In this document: piece after piece, positions 23,452 to 41,349 of the stretch
Layout of the letters: the number at the start of each line of letters is the position of its first letter
How positions within the stretch are numbered: the stretch's first letter is position 1
Assembly (NCBI RefSeq): GCF_040412425.1
Contig: NC_089744.1
Coordinates: forward strand, 42,308,599-42,372,598
DNA length: 64,000 nucleotides
Direction: 5' to 3'
Source: Macrobrachium rosenbergii
Lineage: Eukaryota; Arthropoda; Malacostraca; Decapoda; Palaemonidae
Notes under the pieces: model-generated
Told to the model about the DNA's origin: nothing
The model's input: only the letters and a program-made list of their open reading frames with translations
Database searches by the model: none
Made by a program: the position numbers and the translations under genes

Positions 23452-26136
23452 CAGTGTTGCCAAATGTAAATCTCATAAAAATGCTAGATTTTGATCAAAT
23501 AAATGCTAAATAATGCTAAAATTGTTTAGGTTGCTACCAAAAAAAATGCCAAAAATTATTTTACCTTTACTTTTGAATTACATCTCGAACAAGATTTCAT
23601 CATAATTTGAAAATACAGACACTTCTTCTAGGGCTTTTTTAGTGCCATAAGCTTCCATAGTCCCAATTCTGTTTATCACTGCATTTGGCAATTCAAAGTC
23701 TTTACAGCATTTGTTGTGCCTTTTCAAGCCATATTTAATAGTAAGAATAGCGGAGAGCATAGGCAGCAGCATTTTATTTCTTAGTTTATTCTTGATTATA
23801 TTCATGCTGCTGAATAAGCGTTCAACTTCTGCATTTGAATTAGGCAGAATTAACAGACTAATAGCAAATGTTGCAAGATCCTTAAATGGATTTCCTCCGG
23901 AAGCATCTCTATAATCATATACCTCCGACCAAAATTCTTCAGTTGTTGTTATATTAGTCCATTTATGCAAATGGATGTTCTTATACTGCATCTCAATTGA
24001 TGACTTCACTTCATCATCTAAGAAAAATGAATCCAATAAGGGAATGATGGGATTCTTAATATGAGTTAACGTTTTTTCAACTGAGAATAAATTGATATTC
24101 TGTAAAATACTGATGTTTTCTGGCAACCGACTATGTAACTCCTTATAAAAACAAAGCAAAAAATTTTGTGCCCTTTTAAAAGCGGATGTCTATTTCTTGA
24201 TGAGCTTGAATTTTTTTGCTAATCTTCAATTCTGATATCTTTTTTTCACATCTATATCCCAGCTGTGGATTTGGATCAAGAAATTCTTCAATGTTAGCAG
24301 TAGGATCAAGAGGGTTAATTCTGCTTGTTGGTAATACTAACATATTGGCAATAGATTTGATTAGCTGTGATAGGTCAGAAAGTAACTTTGTTTTATCAAC
24401 AGTATTTGATTCAAATAGTTTGTTCACTTCTTGAACATGTTTTAGAACTGGGTGCAAAAATAGAATGAAAAGCTCATTGCAAGGGTCACAATACATTTGA
24501 TAGAGAAGATCAGCAGTGTAACACCTTTCATTAACACTTGCTATTTGGAAATGAGTCTGCAATTCAATCCACTGGCTTAATATTCGGCTGATTGCTGGTT
24601 CAATTGACAACCACCTGGTTGGACAAGAATTTAAGATTTTTAATGGTTCCTTTTCATTAATGGCATGGTAAAGCTGACTGTAAGAAATTTGTCTCAATGA
24701 ACTATGTGAAAACCATTTTTAAGTTTCACTTACTACAAACTCTAGGTTTCTTGGTAGAAAAGCAGCACAAGCATGGGACACTGCTAGTTGAATTGAGTGG
24801 CAGACACATCTAAATAAAAGTAATCCAGGTACTTCTTCTTTCAACTTCTTGAAAACACCATTGTTTATTCCTACCATTACACTGGCATTGTCAGTACCAA
24901 TAGCTAGAAGATTTTTTATGTCCATATTTTTTTCTGCTACTGCACTCCTTACTGCATTCACAATGGCATCTGCATCACATTTTTCTAGAATTACCATGTC
25001 AAGATATGTGTGTACTACTTTCTTATGTTTTTCACTATAGTAAATGACAATGATACCTAATAACTTGTTAACAGTAATATCATTCGATTCATCCAATAGT
25101 AAACTGAATTTTCCTTGGCCTAGATCAGAAATCAAATCTTCATTGAAATAAGGAGCAATCACATTTTTCACAATATTTGCACACTTAGTACGATGCATTT
25201 TGACTTTATTCACTGTTTCACTGTCAGTTATAGAATTTTTTGCACATGTCTACCAAATGATCACATGAGTTGAATGATGAATGAGAACAAATAAACATTG
25301 CCAAATTTGCCTCAAGAATGAATGTGTTTTATCCTTTTTCTTCACAACGAAATTTTCAAGAGAAGTACTTTGATATGGGTTTGAAAGCTTATGTTTCTTA
25401 GTTTCACAATGGCTTGTTAACAGGGAATACTTAGCTAAAATGTCACATTTACAAAACTTGCAGTGAGCTTTAGAAGGGTCAGTGGGCACTTCACAAAGCC
25501 ACTTTGTAAAAGCAGGAACTTTCAACCACTCTTTACGAAATTTTTGAGAATATGTTGCTTTAGCCTTACTCATGATTAAAATGAAAGATACACTTTTTTG
25601 TTTTGCAAACTTCGATTATCAAATCTGATTAACTAAGTTAGAATCTCGCAAGAAGTTGACAAAAGTGATAAGTGAACGAGTGAGGGGCGGTCGTCAACTG
25701 TAGCTGTAGGCTAACTGTGGAAAATTCCTCCAAAATGGTAAGTCTACTGCCGTCACACTGGCGCCGATAGCAACTAGCTATGCAACGGTTGAATACACAA
25801 GTAACACAACCCGAGTCTCAACGTGAACATGTTCAATACATCATTCAAATTTGAAACACCTTAACACCCTCGCGCAATAGTTAAAATGTGGTTTCATTGG
25901 TAAGAGATTGAACACAATTTCTTTCAAATAGTGCGATATATCATATATGCCACAATTTATTGATGTTTATAAATTATTTTCATAAAGAATAAAAAATTAT
26001 TAAAAAATGCCAAAATACTGCTAAATATTTTTTTATGATGCTGTTTTTAATGCTAGATGCTAGATACAAAATTTTAATGCCAAACCACTTACAAAATGCT
26101 AAATCTAGCATTAAAAATGCTAAATTGGCAACACTG
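23452..26136 (-). mobile_element. hAT DNA transposon with perfect 8-bp target duplication
   Basis: Terminal inverted repeats begin CAGTGTTGCCAA at 23452 and are matched on the right by TTGGCAACACTG ending at 26136. Both subterminal regions are rich in the motif AATGCTAGA/TAGCATT. The flanking octamer TTACCAAG is present exactly at 23444-23451 and 26137-26144, as expected for hAT. The 2,685-bp element encodes a single disrupted transposase on the - strand. Confidence 0.95.
23578..25573 (-). pseudogene. hAT transposase (BED finger, RNase H-like), disrupted
   Basis: The N-terminus (from 25573) has a BED-type zinc finger: CKFCKCD, then LTSHCETKKH about 20 residues later. The catalytic core shows FSLLLDESNDITV (first Asp), AIGTDNASVMVG (second Asp), FRCVCHSIQLAV (the CxxH motif) and CPTRWLSIEPAI (conserved W). 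The C-terminus has the hAT dimerisation region PNSNAEVERLFSSMNIIKNK with the third acidic residue. Compensating frameshifts near 25310 and 25240, a stop at 24719-24721 and a frameshift near 24170 inactivate it. It resembles the ZBED/zinc finger 862-type hAT group. Confidence 0.9.
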
Positions 26137-26295
26137 TTACCAAGGCATGGTCACAGCAACTATACCCAACCTTGTCTCTGTATATCTGTATATCTTTAGT
26201 TGCTGCGACCATGTCTTGTTAATAAGACTAAAGTACTTAGCATCTCAATTGTTTCACTTTCCTTCGTGACTGTAACGTAACTTTTTTCATATAAA

Positions 26296-26312
26296 TTATA
26301 TATAAAAATATA

Positions 26313-26409
<97 letters not shown>

Positions 26410-26427
26410 ATATATATGCGTGTGTGT
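26296..26427. repeat. (TA)n(TG)n compound microsatellite
   Basis: A TA tract followed by about 20 TG units and a short TATA/GTGTG tail; mirror image of 23238-23340. Confidence 0.95.
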
Positions 26428-26799
26428 ACAAACGGATTGTCAAATGCACTGCAGAGAAATAAGTTCAAGCTTTTTACCAGTGACACTTAATTCTATGAGA
26501 TACTGAACAATGTTCTTACATTATTAAGGAATGGATGACATTCCTGTTGCTTAAACTAATTAAAAATAATACAAAATTACAGTGATGGGGAAGAAAAATT
26601 AATTATGGATCTTTTTGTGACGTTCAGGTGAATAATAACACTGTAATAGTCACACACAGATTACTAATATAATCCGCGACTAAAGTGTGCAACTGTGATC
26701 GGCGTCTCAGTGCCCAAATCAATAATATTGAAATAGTTGCTGGATCATCTTAGAAAGAGTGCTTTGTTTAAAAGCTTCATGAAGAGTATTCTATTAATT

Positions 26800-27066
26800 T
26801 TGTCATGACTGCAACTCTGTTTATCAAAATCTGTTTAAGATACAACATTGGAAATTGCAAAATATACGAAATAGAGCGACAAGGTTAATAAAAGCTGTCG
26901 CACCTCTGTATAGAACCACTCCTGCAGTACTTGAGTTGCACTGGCTGCCAGTCGAAACCACAGTGAAGTTGGAAATGCTTGTTATGACATATCAAGCTAT
27001 GAAGACTTTAGATCTTGACAGCTTTAAGTCTCTGAGAGGTCTGCTGTACATAATACGCCAGTCTTA
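26800..27066 (+). pseudogene. Non-LTR retrotransposon (LINE) C-terminal fragment
   Basis: The frame reads LQNIRNRATRLIKAVAPLYR, then LELHWLPVETTVKLEMLVMT and YQAMKTLDLD. The pattern 'KLQ-x-I-x-NRA-x-RLI ... LHWLPV' is the well-known C-terminal signature of arthropod LINE reverse transcriptases (CR1/Jockey-like groups). Only the last 80 or so codons remain, consistent with 5' truncation. Upstream codons from about 26800 continue the homology. Confidence 0.75.
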
Positions 27067-27304
27067 ACTACTAATTAGCTTTTCCTGTCTTTAGCTGATC
27101 ATGAGTCATGATAGCCTTTGGTCTGGAGGGTCATTGGCAAAGCGTTTAAATCAAGACAACCCAACGGTCAAATGAAAAGGGCTGGGTAATTTTGTCAATC
27201 GTTAGTCATAATCCTCAATAAAAAAAATCTGGATACTCCATCAATATACTAAAGCAGGTTTTCATGTAGGCTTATTAGGCTAAGTGGTTGCAGTCATGAA
27301 TCAG

Positions 27305-27344
<40 letters not shown>

Positions 27345-27346
27345 AC

Positions 27347-27439
<93 letters not shown>
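27305..27439. repeat. (TAC)(CTG)n(AAT)n trinucleotide microsatellite
   Basis: Four TAC, about nine CTG and about 31 AAT units in succession. Confidence 0.97.
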
Positions 27440-27489
27440 CTCTTTACACTTGGGAAGGAGATCCACTTGTAAAAATGTTTTGCAAAAAA

Positions 27490-27676
27490 CTATGGCTGCA
27501 TCGCCAGAGTTAATTTTGTAATAACGTTTCTCTATTTTTCTAACGATTTCTTTATCTGTAGGGGAAAGATCGTGTAATAATTATTATATGATCTTTTCCC
27601 TACAGAAAAAAGATATCATCACGAAAATAAAGAAACTTTATGATATGAAACCTGCTGATGCAGCCATAATTTTTAA
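27490..27676. repeat. Short fold-back element
   Basis: The arms pair around an AT-rich centre near 27583: ATGGCTGCATCGCCAG on the left against the reverse complement of TGCTGATGCAGCCAT on the right. Inner pairing is CTGTAGGGGAAAGATCGTGT against ATGATCTTTTCCCTACAG. Probably a MITE remnant; no clear target duplication was seen. Confidence 0.6.
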
Positions 27677-27953
27677 CGAAAGTTATAAAATTTTATTTAT
27701 TTACCCATTCATTTTATAGAACACCAAACTGTTTATAAAAATTAGTCCGTATCACTATTTTTTATAACTGGCAACAGCATCTTACACAACAAAATTTGAA
27801 CTATTAAAGGAAATTTTAGATGTAAAAACAACCTTGTAGATGAAGTGGCATGGTTACAAGTGTAGATAACACATCACCCAATCAGTAAGAATATGATAAA
27901 CAACCATTAGGGAATGTAGCCTCTAGTTATGCCCTGTTTCAAGTAAGGTACAT

Positions 27954-27979
27954 TCTCTCTCTCTCTCTCTCTCTCTCTC
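27954..27979. repeat. (CT)n microsatellite
   Basis: Thirteen CT units. Confidence 0.95.
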
Positions 27980-28124
27980 GTTACAAGGAAGCGAAATCCA
28001 CTACAGCAGGTATTTGAACTCTGGGAAGACTGCCTCGCCAGGCTGCCACGATGTTTACGTACACTTTTCGAGTAAGTTAGCCATAACTTTGTCAATAATC
28101 TATCTCTCTAAATTTTTTATTTTT

Positions 28125-28126
<2 letters not shown>

Positions 28127-28200
<74 letters not shown>
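28127..28200. repeat. (ATT)n microsatellite
   Basis: About 24 ATT units, uninterrupted. Confidence 0.97.
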
Positions 28201-29708
28201 CCGAGGATAATTTACTAGACCTCTTGGTCACATTTCTAGAAGCCTATTCATAGGAATAGCTCGTACTTCTACTTATAAGAATAAATAGGAACAAAACAAA
28301 GGTACAAAATTTGACTGCCACGTAGGAGGAGGCCAAAAGGAGACTATGAAAAGAGATCTTGAAATTACAACACGATCAGAACTTAAATATCTGAACTAAA
28401 AGCGTAGCAAGCTTACAGGTCATCGCAAATCAATAGTTATTAGTACTTCTATGTTAAAGATTTTTCTTTATTACCATTGCAATATTATTAAACAAAAGAT
28501 CCATCCACTAAAGACATAATCCTGATAATGTTCGTTATATTTATAAATATTTTCTTTAAATAAAAAAATGTTATTTTATCCCCGTTTTGAGTAATCATTC
28601 ATATATCATAAAGCCTAATTGTCATCGCCTATTAAATCAATATCTGTATTTGACAGTCATTGTCGGCAGTTTGCGAAGGTATCAAACATCTCACTGCAGT
28701 TTTACTTTCATTAGGGGAACAAAAAATTTAGTCCACAAATGAGCAATTTTTTACGTATCCTAGTTAGAACAGAATTCCGACCAACATGACTTTTATATCA
28801 ATTTATTTCTATTAACATTGTATTTCACCATTTCTATAATAAAATAATTAAATCTATAAACGCAAAGGTAATTTTAGGAAGCGGTTTGCTGCATGTTACT
28901 TGAGGGCATGACGTATTTCCTATGAATTCGGAAATGACGCTGCCAACTCTATAATTCTAATGATAAGCAATTGTAACAACTTCTCGATAGATCGAAAACT
29001 TCGGTGCCCAGACTTTCTAATTTACTAAGCAGTAAAAGACTGTGCAGATCTTATATACTTTTTTACGGGTCCTTCGGCGCAAAATGAACTAAGAAACGAG
29101 CTCCCAAATTAGATAAGGGAGTCAAACACTTCCATCTTTGCTTAAACGCTCAAACGAAACATGACATGTTTTTCTTGACATCTTGATATCTAAGAATAAC
29201 TTCAGAGAAGCTTCTACAGATGTTCATCACCTAATTTTCTCCTGTTTATTTTCTAGTGAGAGAATTCCTTCATATCTCTCAGATCTACCACCGCTATTTT
29301 TTTTTTTATTCCACAACGAGACAACTATACATCCACCATCGCGAACAATACAGCTTTTATTTTGCAGGCAGTACAGTGGCTTTCTTTTTCCGTGGCTCTT
29401 TTAGGTTACTCATGGATTTGTAAAAAAATTCATAAACTGTAATAACTCTATGCTCAGTATGACTTAAGAATACAGTCCCTTGCACTTACAGATAATCTAA
29501 TGTAAGTATTAACTGTGTACACACATACAGGAATTATTTTATAATGTTGCTCTTAATGTACAAAAAGATGATCCAGTTGACTTAGCAGAAACATACAAAT
29601 TCAAACTTAAAATTGTATGAAAGTTAATCACTTTTAATTCCTGTTGCTTCGGGTTTGCTACAAAAAATCATTTTTACCTGGATCTATAAAACTGGTCATA
29701 TCTTTCAG
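28201..29708. other. Upstream flank or first intron of the carotenoid oxygenase gene
   Basis: AT-rich. The missing first coding exon should lie here or further upstream, ending in phase 0. I could not identify it: several ATG codons precede GT dinucleotides but none has a convincing donor and signal-peptide start. Confidence 0.4.
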
Positions 29709-35806
<6,098 letters not shown>

Positions 35807-35841
35807 TGAAGGTAGCATAAAGTAGAGATGGCTACATGTGC

Positions 35842-35847
35842 AATAAA
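35842..35847 (+). promoter_or_regulatory. Candidate polyadenylation signal of the carotenoid oxygenase gene
   Basis: AATAAA about 36 bp after the stop codon. A second AATAAA lies near 36046, so a longer 3' UTR is possible. Confidence 0.5.
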
Positions 35848-36059
35848 CAGTTAAAGATGTGCAAAAAAAATCCTGAGTTCCTCTTTCTAATAGCATACTG
35901 TACTATGTAACTTATCTAAGTTAGTTTCCTAATAGTTATGCAATTACTTTCATAACATTTATGCTGTTATCACGAGTAAAATAATTCTGCAACCAGTATT
36001 TTACAATTTAAACCTTAAGTAAATTTGACTGCTTAAATGAAAGACAAATAAAAATAATG

Positions 36060-37229
36060 GTGATGAAATGACTGCTATTTGATGCAAGATTACTACTACA
36101 CTGAATTCATTTATTATTAAACAAATCATATGAGCAACATAAAAAATATCCCCACAATTTGTCAGTTTTATTACATGGAATGTTCAGGAATATACAGTAT
36201 TCAAATGACACCACCCTTCAAACAGAAGCAGTGCAGGCTCATAACACTAATCCTTATTAGCAGTGTATAATGATGAAAAGTAAATGAAGACTCAAGTAAT
36301 ATCAAGTTGTGAGGCTGCTTTGACTCGGTCTTCATTTATTACATAGTTTAATTAAATCGGTGCTTGATCATTAAGCAATGATAATTCTTGTACATTAGTT
36401 AAGAAAAGAGAAAAAATCAATCATCTGACAGAACACCTGCTTACTCATACATCATAAAAATAACTTGCCCTGCAGATAACCATTAATGCCTAATACTTGC
36501 AACAAAATTAGATTTAGATGGTGGGGATGGGGTGAGGAGTCAGGACGCTAAAGACAAAGCATGTAGCACATAAGTTCAACTTGATGCCTAAATCTAATAA
36601 TCCAGAAACATTTTTTTTTTCAAATAAAAACTCTCAATACTAGCCCAAAAGTGAAGAACTACTCTTATAAACAGTAAGAACCTTCCTTCAGAGCTTGATC
36701 TAATACAGTTTACTAACCAGCTGTAGCATTAACAAGATACGAATTACATTTTGAATGTTGTTTTTCCATGGCCTCTCCTCTTCCTGTTTATCTCCAGACA
36801 CTGAAACTTCTTTCATTTACTGATACTCAAGCTCTGCACACTCTCCACATGCCAGAATATGCTTATATCATCAATGAGCTTGGGAACAACAAAATTTTTC
36901 CTTAGTAAACCTGAGCCAGATTTGAACTGTCCTTATCACAATTTTATTTCTTTGATATTATACTTTAAATTGGTTTAACTGTGCAAACACCTTACAGAAC
37001 TTTACCATGGCAATTCATGATAAAACTTCAATAAATATAATAATTTGTTATAGCCATTTACCTCTGTAAATTTCTCCTACACAGCAATTGTAAAGTATTC
37101 CATGTAAAAAAAAGGCAGCAAACAAATCTGATACAAATCTTGGGATATCTATTCTGTAACTCACTTTGTTTACAAAATTACAGTTCTGAAAAAATATGTT
37201 ATTAATTATTATATATATATTCATACTGC
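36060..37229. other. Intergenic spacer
   Basis: AT-rich. I see no ORF, repeat or splice signal that I can support between the oxygenase 3' end and the DIRS fragment. Confidence 0.5.
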
Positions 37230-38158
37230 TCGGAGGGAATGTCATACCACCTTCCTGGGGCTGTTGGCTGTCTTTCCATCTCAGAAAACTGAAACCTCCA
37301 AAAGGGACTCGCATTTTGTTCATCCTAGACAGTATGACTGCAATGTCTTCTACAAAGAGGTTAGACTCTTACTGAGCTCCTCTCAAGTCAGTAATTGCTA
37401 ATATGCTTCCACAATCCGGAAGTGGACTGGTTTGCCACATGTGAGAGCCATCAACTTCCAGTGTATGTTTCTCTGATCCTGGGTACTCAGGCAATAGCAA
37501 GAGATGCATACTGGAACAAATGGAGGACAATATACCTTTTTCCTTCATTGTCCCAGATTTTGAAAGCTTTGAAAATCTACTAGCTTTCAACGGAACTGGT
37601 TGCCTAGTAGCCCTGAATTAGCCAAGAGGTTATTGGTTCCTTATTTCTTCCACAACAGGCAAGAATAGATTCCATTGCCGTCCATTGTTCTATCCCAGAC
37701 AGAAGGATGGTAAGTTGTTTAAGCATCCTCCTTTCTGAGCCGTGACCTGCCTAACATTGCTAGGTGCCTAGTGCAAAACTATGGACTTCATCTATCCAGC
37801 ACACCAGTTTGTATGGGAAATGTGATTAGATTAACACCACACTGAGAGCCCAATTGAAATCTGTTAAAAAATAGTTTACATTTGATTATCTTTTGAGGTC
37901 AATCATGGCATACAAAGCAGCGTTGGCGGAACCCTTGCCTTTTTGTTTGGAATTGATTCTAATACAAAAATTGTTGATTCCATTCTCCAGTCTTTTACAC
38001 TGCAAAGGTCAGGTCCTGCAAAATTTCCCATTACCTGGTCCCTGAATAAGGTTCTTAGATTCCTGTCATCCCTCCAATTCCTGGGCCCAATACAACTACA
38101 AATCATGTTGCAAAAGGCAGTCTTCTTGACTGCTTTGGCATCAGGAGCTCGGATTAAC
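37230..38158 (+). pseudogene. Plus-strand DIRS fragment: RNase H, Dam-like region, recombinase N-part
   Basis: RNase H is at about 37255-37365 (LRKLKPPKGTRILFILDSMT, cf. LKKLRPARQIHIRLVLDNAV in element 5). The Dam-like region is at about 37410-37583 (VDWFATCESHQLPVYVSLI, then WNKWRTIYLFPS). Recombinase sequence at 37943-38158 ends ITWSLNKVLRFLSSLQ ... LTALASGARI, where ASGARI is box I with its arginine. It is cut there by the Tigger element. This is the only DIRS coding sequence in the window on the + strand and belongs to the element 5 lineage. Confidence 0.8.
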
Positions 38159-38471
38159 ATACAATCAACCCCCACCTATTCGCGGTTCCAGATTCGCGGC
38201 TTCACCTACTTGCAGATTTTTCTGTGGAACCTATCTCTAGATTATTTGTGGAAAACTTGCCTATTTGCAGATATTTTCATAGGGCAATATTCTGTATTTT
38301 CATATTATTTTCATGACTAAATATTGTACTGTATGTAAGTATACATTACTTATGATAAAACAATGATTTACAGTACTAATTTTCAAAAAATATTAAGTTT
38401 AATAAAATTACAGTAAATAATAAGATTAAATAAGATTAAATAATACAGTAATAATAATAATAATAATAAAA

Positions 38472-39254
38472 GGATTTTGACAAAGGAAAAATCTATTTCT
38501 GGAGAGGGGCCCGTGTCACCCGGTGAAAAAGTCCATTCAGCACTTATTTCTAGGTAATTCCGTTGCTAGATACCAGAGAAAGCTAAATGAAATGCTGGAG
38601 TTACCACCCCAGAGCGAGCTCCACTAGATGGAGTCGTGTATGGAAAAGGGTGAACTACAAAAACACGGAACCTTATCCTATAGAGATTCCCAATGTCAAA
38701 AGTCCCAACGAGAGAGGTGCGATACAAGCCCATGCACTACTCGCGGACTGTATACAAGGCAACACTAGTCGCATTCCATGTTAGCACCCACCCCACTAGA
38801 ATGATGTTTACCATGGGAGGGAGAGAATGAAAAAACAGGGTGGGTCACTTTTTTCGGGTGGATAATAACAGAGAAATAAACCCCTCTCCAGAAATAGATT
38901 TTTCCTTTGTCAAAATCCTTTTTCTGGATAAAGTAAGTGGTCCCGTGTCATTGAACCGGTGAAATAATAACAGAGAAATAAACATCATTCTTATGCTATT
39001 AAAGACTTAAATAGAGACGTTGAAAACTAGGAGAATTCTACCCTGAACATTAGTAAGGTCCTCTAAATTCATGTAATGAAAATAAAGTAAGTGGTCACTG
39101 TCTAAGATCATGAGCTTAGAATTGAACCTGAATAGGCTTGTATTAAGAAAATACTTTCTGCCTAATAGCAGACCCAATGACAGCAACGGAATTACCTAGA
39201 AATAAGTGCTGAATGGACTTTTTCACCGGCTGACACGGGACCCCGATCCAGAAA
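38472..39254 (-). mobile_element. 783-bp non-autonomous DIRS element
   Basis: The left end GGATTTTGACAAAGGAAAAA is repeated inverted at about 38895-38918, followed by a second arm (TCTGGATAAAGTAAGTGGTC, CCGTGTCATTGAACCGGTGA) complementary to the right end at 39190-39254 (CACCGGCTGACACGGGACCC). The inner right repeat AACGGAATTACCTAGAAATA mirrors the left. It has no coding sequence beyond perhaps a scrap of recombinase 3' sequence at 39040-39100. Its ends are shared with element 5, so it may be mobilised by that family. Confidence 0.85.
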
Positions 39255-39444
39255 TACTGTACTGTACCTGTAATAATATGTACAGGTAATACTAAGTACA
39301 GTACCTGTATGTACTAATTTTCAAATATTAATATATGTAATAAGATTAATAAAATTAAATAATACTGTAATAACATAATACTGTACAGTACCTGTAATAA
39401 TAGTAATAAAATTAAATACAGTAATAATAAGATTAAATAATAAA

Positions 39445-39830
39445 GGGATTTTGACAAAGGAAAAATCTATTTCTGGAGGAAGACCTGTGTCACCCAGTGA
39501 AATTGGTTCCAATTAGCACATTTCTAGGTATAAGATTGCTATATATACCAGAGAAAAAAGCTATGTAGAATGCTGGAGTTACTACCTCCAGTTGATCATC
39601 TCAAACAGATGTCGATATATACCAGGGTGGGGGGTGAGCTATTTACGCTTCCACAGGCCTTCGTCCAATAGACTTCTCAATTCTCAAAGACCCAAATTGG
39701 ATGAGCCGTTACACACTTGTAACCCGAATACTCACCCGACCGCCAAGTAGGCGTCATCACGAGACTGACACGTCATCCCAAATTTAGCACCCACCAAGCT
39801 GAGTATTTCTCCCGGGTGGGAAAAAACGAG
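39445..39830 (-). repeat. DIRS element 5 left (3') terminal repeat
   Basis: Inverted copy of 47175-47511. It begins GGGATTTTGACAAAGG and contains the CGATATATACCAGG and GGATGAGCCGTTACACACTT segments found inverted at the right end. Confidence 0.9.
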
Positions 39831-39926
39831 GGTGGGTCACTGGGTGACACAGGTCTTCCCCCAGAAATAGATTTTTCCTTTGTCAAAATCCCTTTTCTGG
39901 GTCGACCTGTGTCAGCCAGTGAAATA
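39830..39926 (-). repeat. DIRS element 5 internal complementary region
   Basis: 39838-39892 is the reverse complement of the left terminus, ending TTTGTCAAAATCCC. 39893-39926 (TTTTCTGGGTCGACCTGTGT and onward) is the reverse complement of the right terminus at 47480-47511. The two arms meet exactly where a circular intermediate would join its ends. Confidence 0.92.
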
Positions 39927-40294
39927 GTGACAGAGAATTAGCTATACGAAAACTTGGTGGCCCGCCTCAAAGAATACACAAACGGAACTAAAATAAAACA
40001 TTTAAAGAAAACTTCACTGTGTTTTAATACTGACAATTCAAACATGATCACAAAATCAGAATTCAGAGGCACACAGGTAAAAAATTCAGAAATACACAGT
40101 AAAATTTTGAGGTACTCAGATAAAAATTTTGAATACTAGATATTAATCCAACTAGGATACTTAAGGCTAACAAAATTAAATGACACTGAGGCATTTGTGT
40201 AAATAAATGGGCTAGGCTAAGGGGCAGAACTGACCCAAGGGAAGACGCAGGGCAAGCAGGTGAGACAGGGGGTCAGGGACTAAATTCATATAAA

Positions 40295-41349
40295 CTAAAC
40301 TTGAGTTGGACCAGGGGGAACCACATTACCCACTGTAACTGTGGAATATTTAAGGGCCTCTAAAGACTTAAGATAGTGGCATTTAAATACTTTTGGTGAT
40401 TTCCAACCCGATATACTTCTTAAGATCATCAAAATTCATATAATGAAAAAGTTAGTAGAAGTGGCCACTGCAGAGTAGGATCCCTTAACTGCAGGAAAAC
40501 ATCAAGGACCCTAGGTACTGATTCCGGATTTGCTTGCTTAATAAAATAAAGAATTTGTTGTCTGATGGCTTTGAGTGAAATATTGCCCCCTTCCCTAACA
40601 AAAAGGGGACCCAGAAATAGAGTTCTATTAGAGGTCCTATCTAAGTAAGCCCTTAAAGTATTGACTGGGCACAGAGATAAATCTTGTGGAAGAGGGACAA
40701 TGACTGGGCACAGAGATAAATCTTGTGGAAGAGGGACAATAGTTCCAAGGACACCACCTATTCTGCGGGTCTTCGTTCTTTGCTAAAAAACTAGGATCTG
40801 GGGATAACAGAACTTCACCTGACGGGAGGAAATCAACATGATTAGATTCTCTAGAAAGAGCAGACAGTTCAGAAATTCTAGCCCCTGAGGCTAGACTTAC
40901 TAAGAACAGAGTTTTCCTTAACAGACTCGGGTATGAACATGAAAGATTATCAGTGTCTGATGCCAACCTAAGAACATCATTTAAGTACCAGGAGACCGTG
41001 TGTGGACGGGTTGCTGGTCTAAGGCACGCACATGCTCTAGGGATAGATGAAAAATATGAGTCTGAAAGATTAATATTAAAGCCATGTAAAAATATTCTTT
41101 TTAAAGCAGATTTAGTTGTAGTAACAGTACTAGAAGCCAGACCCTTCTCGAATAATGACCTAAAGAAAGAGATTGCTAGGTTCGTGGTCATCTCATGAGC
41201 ATTTGATTCTCTCAGAAACAAGGCTAATTTCTTAACCGTCGAGTCATACTGCCTGAGGGTAGATTCTCTTTTATCAGACTCAATAAATAATATATTAAGA
41301 GGGTCAATTTTGGCGTCTTTAAGCGCTACGTATTTCATGAAATCCATAA
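40295..41349 (-). pseudogene. DIRS element 5 tyrosine recombinase
   Basis: The likely start is ATG near 41349 (MDFMKYVALKDAKIDPLN), overlapping the end of ORF2 in another frame. The core-binding domain includes STLRQYDSTVKKLALFLRES. Box I is VSLASGARISELSA. The frame breaks near 40760, after AKNEDPQN; a 39-bp tandem duplication follows, then VNTLRAYLDRTSNRT and LKAIRQQILYFIK. A second break near 40490 leads to GWKSPKVFKCHYLKSLEALK with the nucleophilic tyrosine codon at 40373-40375, and a stop at 40295-40297. The H-x-x-R box falls in the broken stretch. The product would integrate circular cDNA without target duplication. Confidence 0.85.
40662..40739. repeat. 39-bp exact tandem duplication in the recombinase
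   Basis: Copies at 40662-40700 and 40701-40739 are identical (TGACTGGGCACAGAGATAAA and onward). The length is a multiple of three, so by itself it adds 13 residues (containing PLPQDLSLCPV) without shifting the frame. Confidence 0.95.

Larger units (their letters stand above)
23386..26290. mobile_element. Palindromic MITE split by a hAT insertion
   Basis: The left arm (23386-23451: AAAGTTACAGCCACGAAGGA, GTGAAACAACTGAGATGC, AAGTACTTTTGTCTTATT) is matched by the reverse complement of 26213-26284. Removing the hAT element joins the left arm to CATGGTCACAGCAACTA, which itself pairs with TAGTTGCTGCGACCATG near 26196-26212. The pre-insertion element was therefore a near-perfect palindrome of about 210 bp bordered on both sides by AT/GT microsatellites. 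Confidence 0.8.

Noticed and set aside
29655..29708. Using the upstream open codons (from a TTG at 29655) as the N-terminus of the carotenoid oxygenase
   Set aside because: The codons lie before a good TTTCAG acceptor, start with TTG rather than ATG, and read as intron-like sequence.
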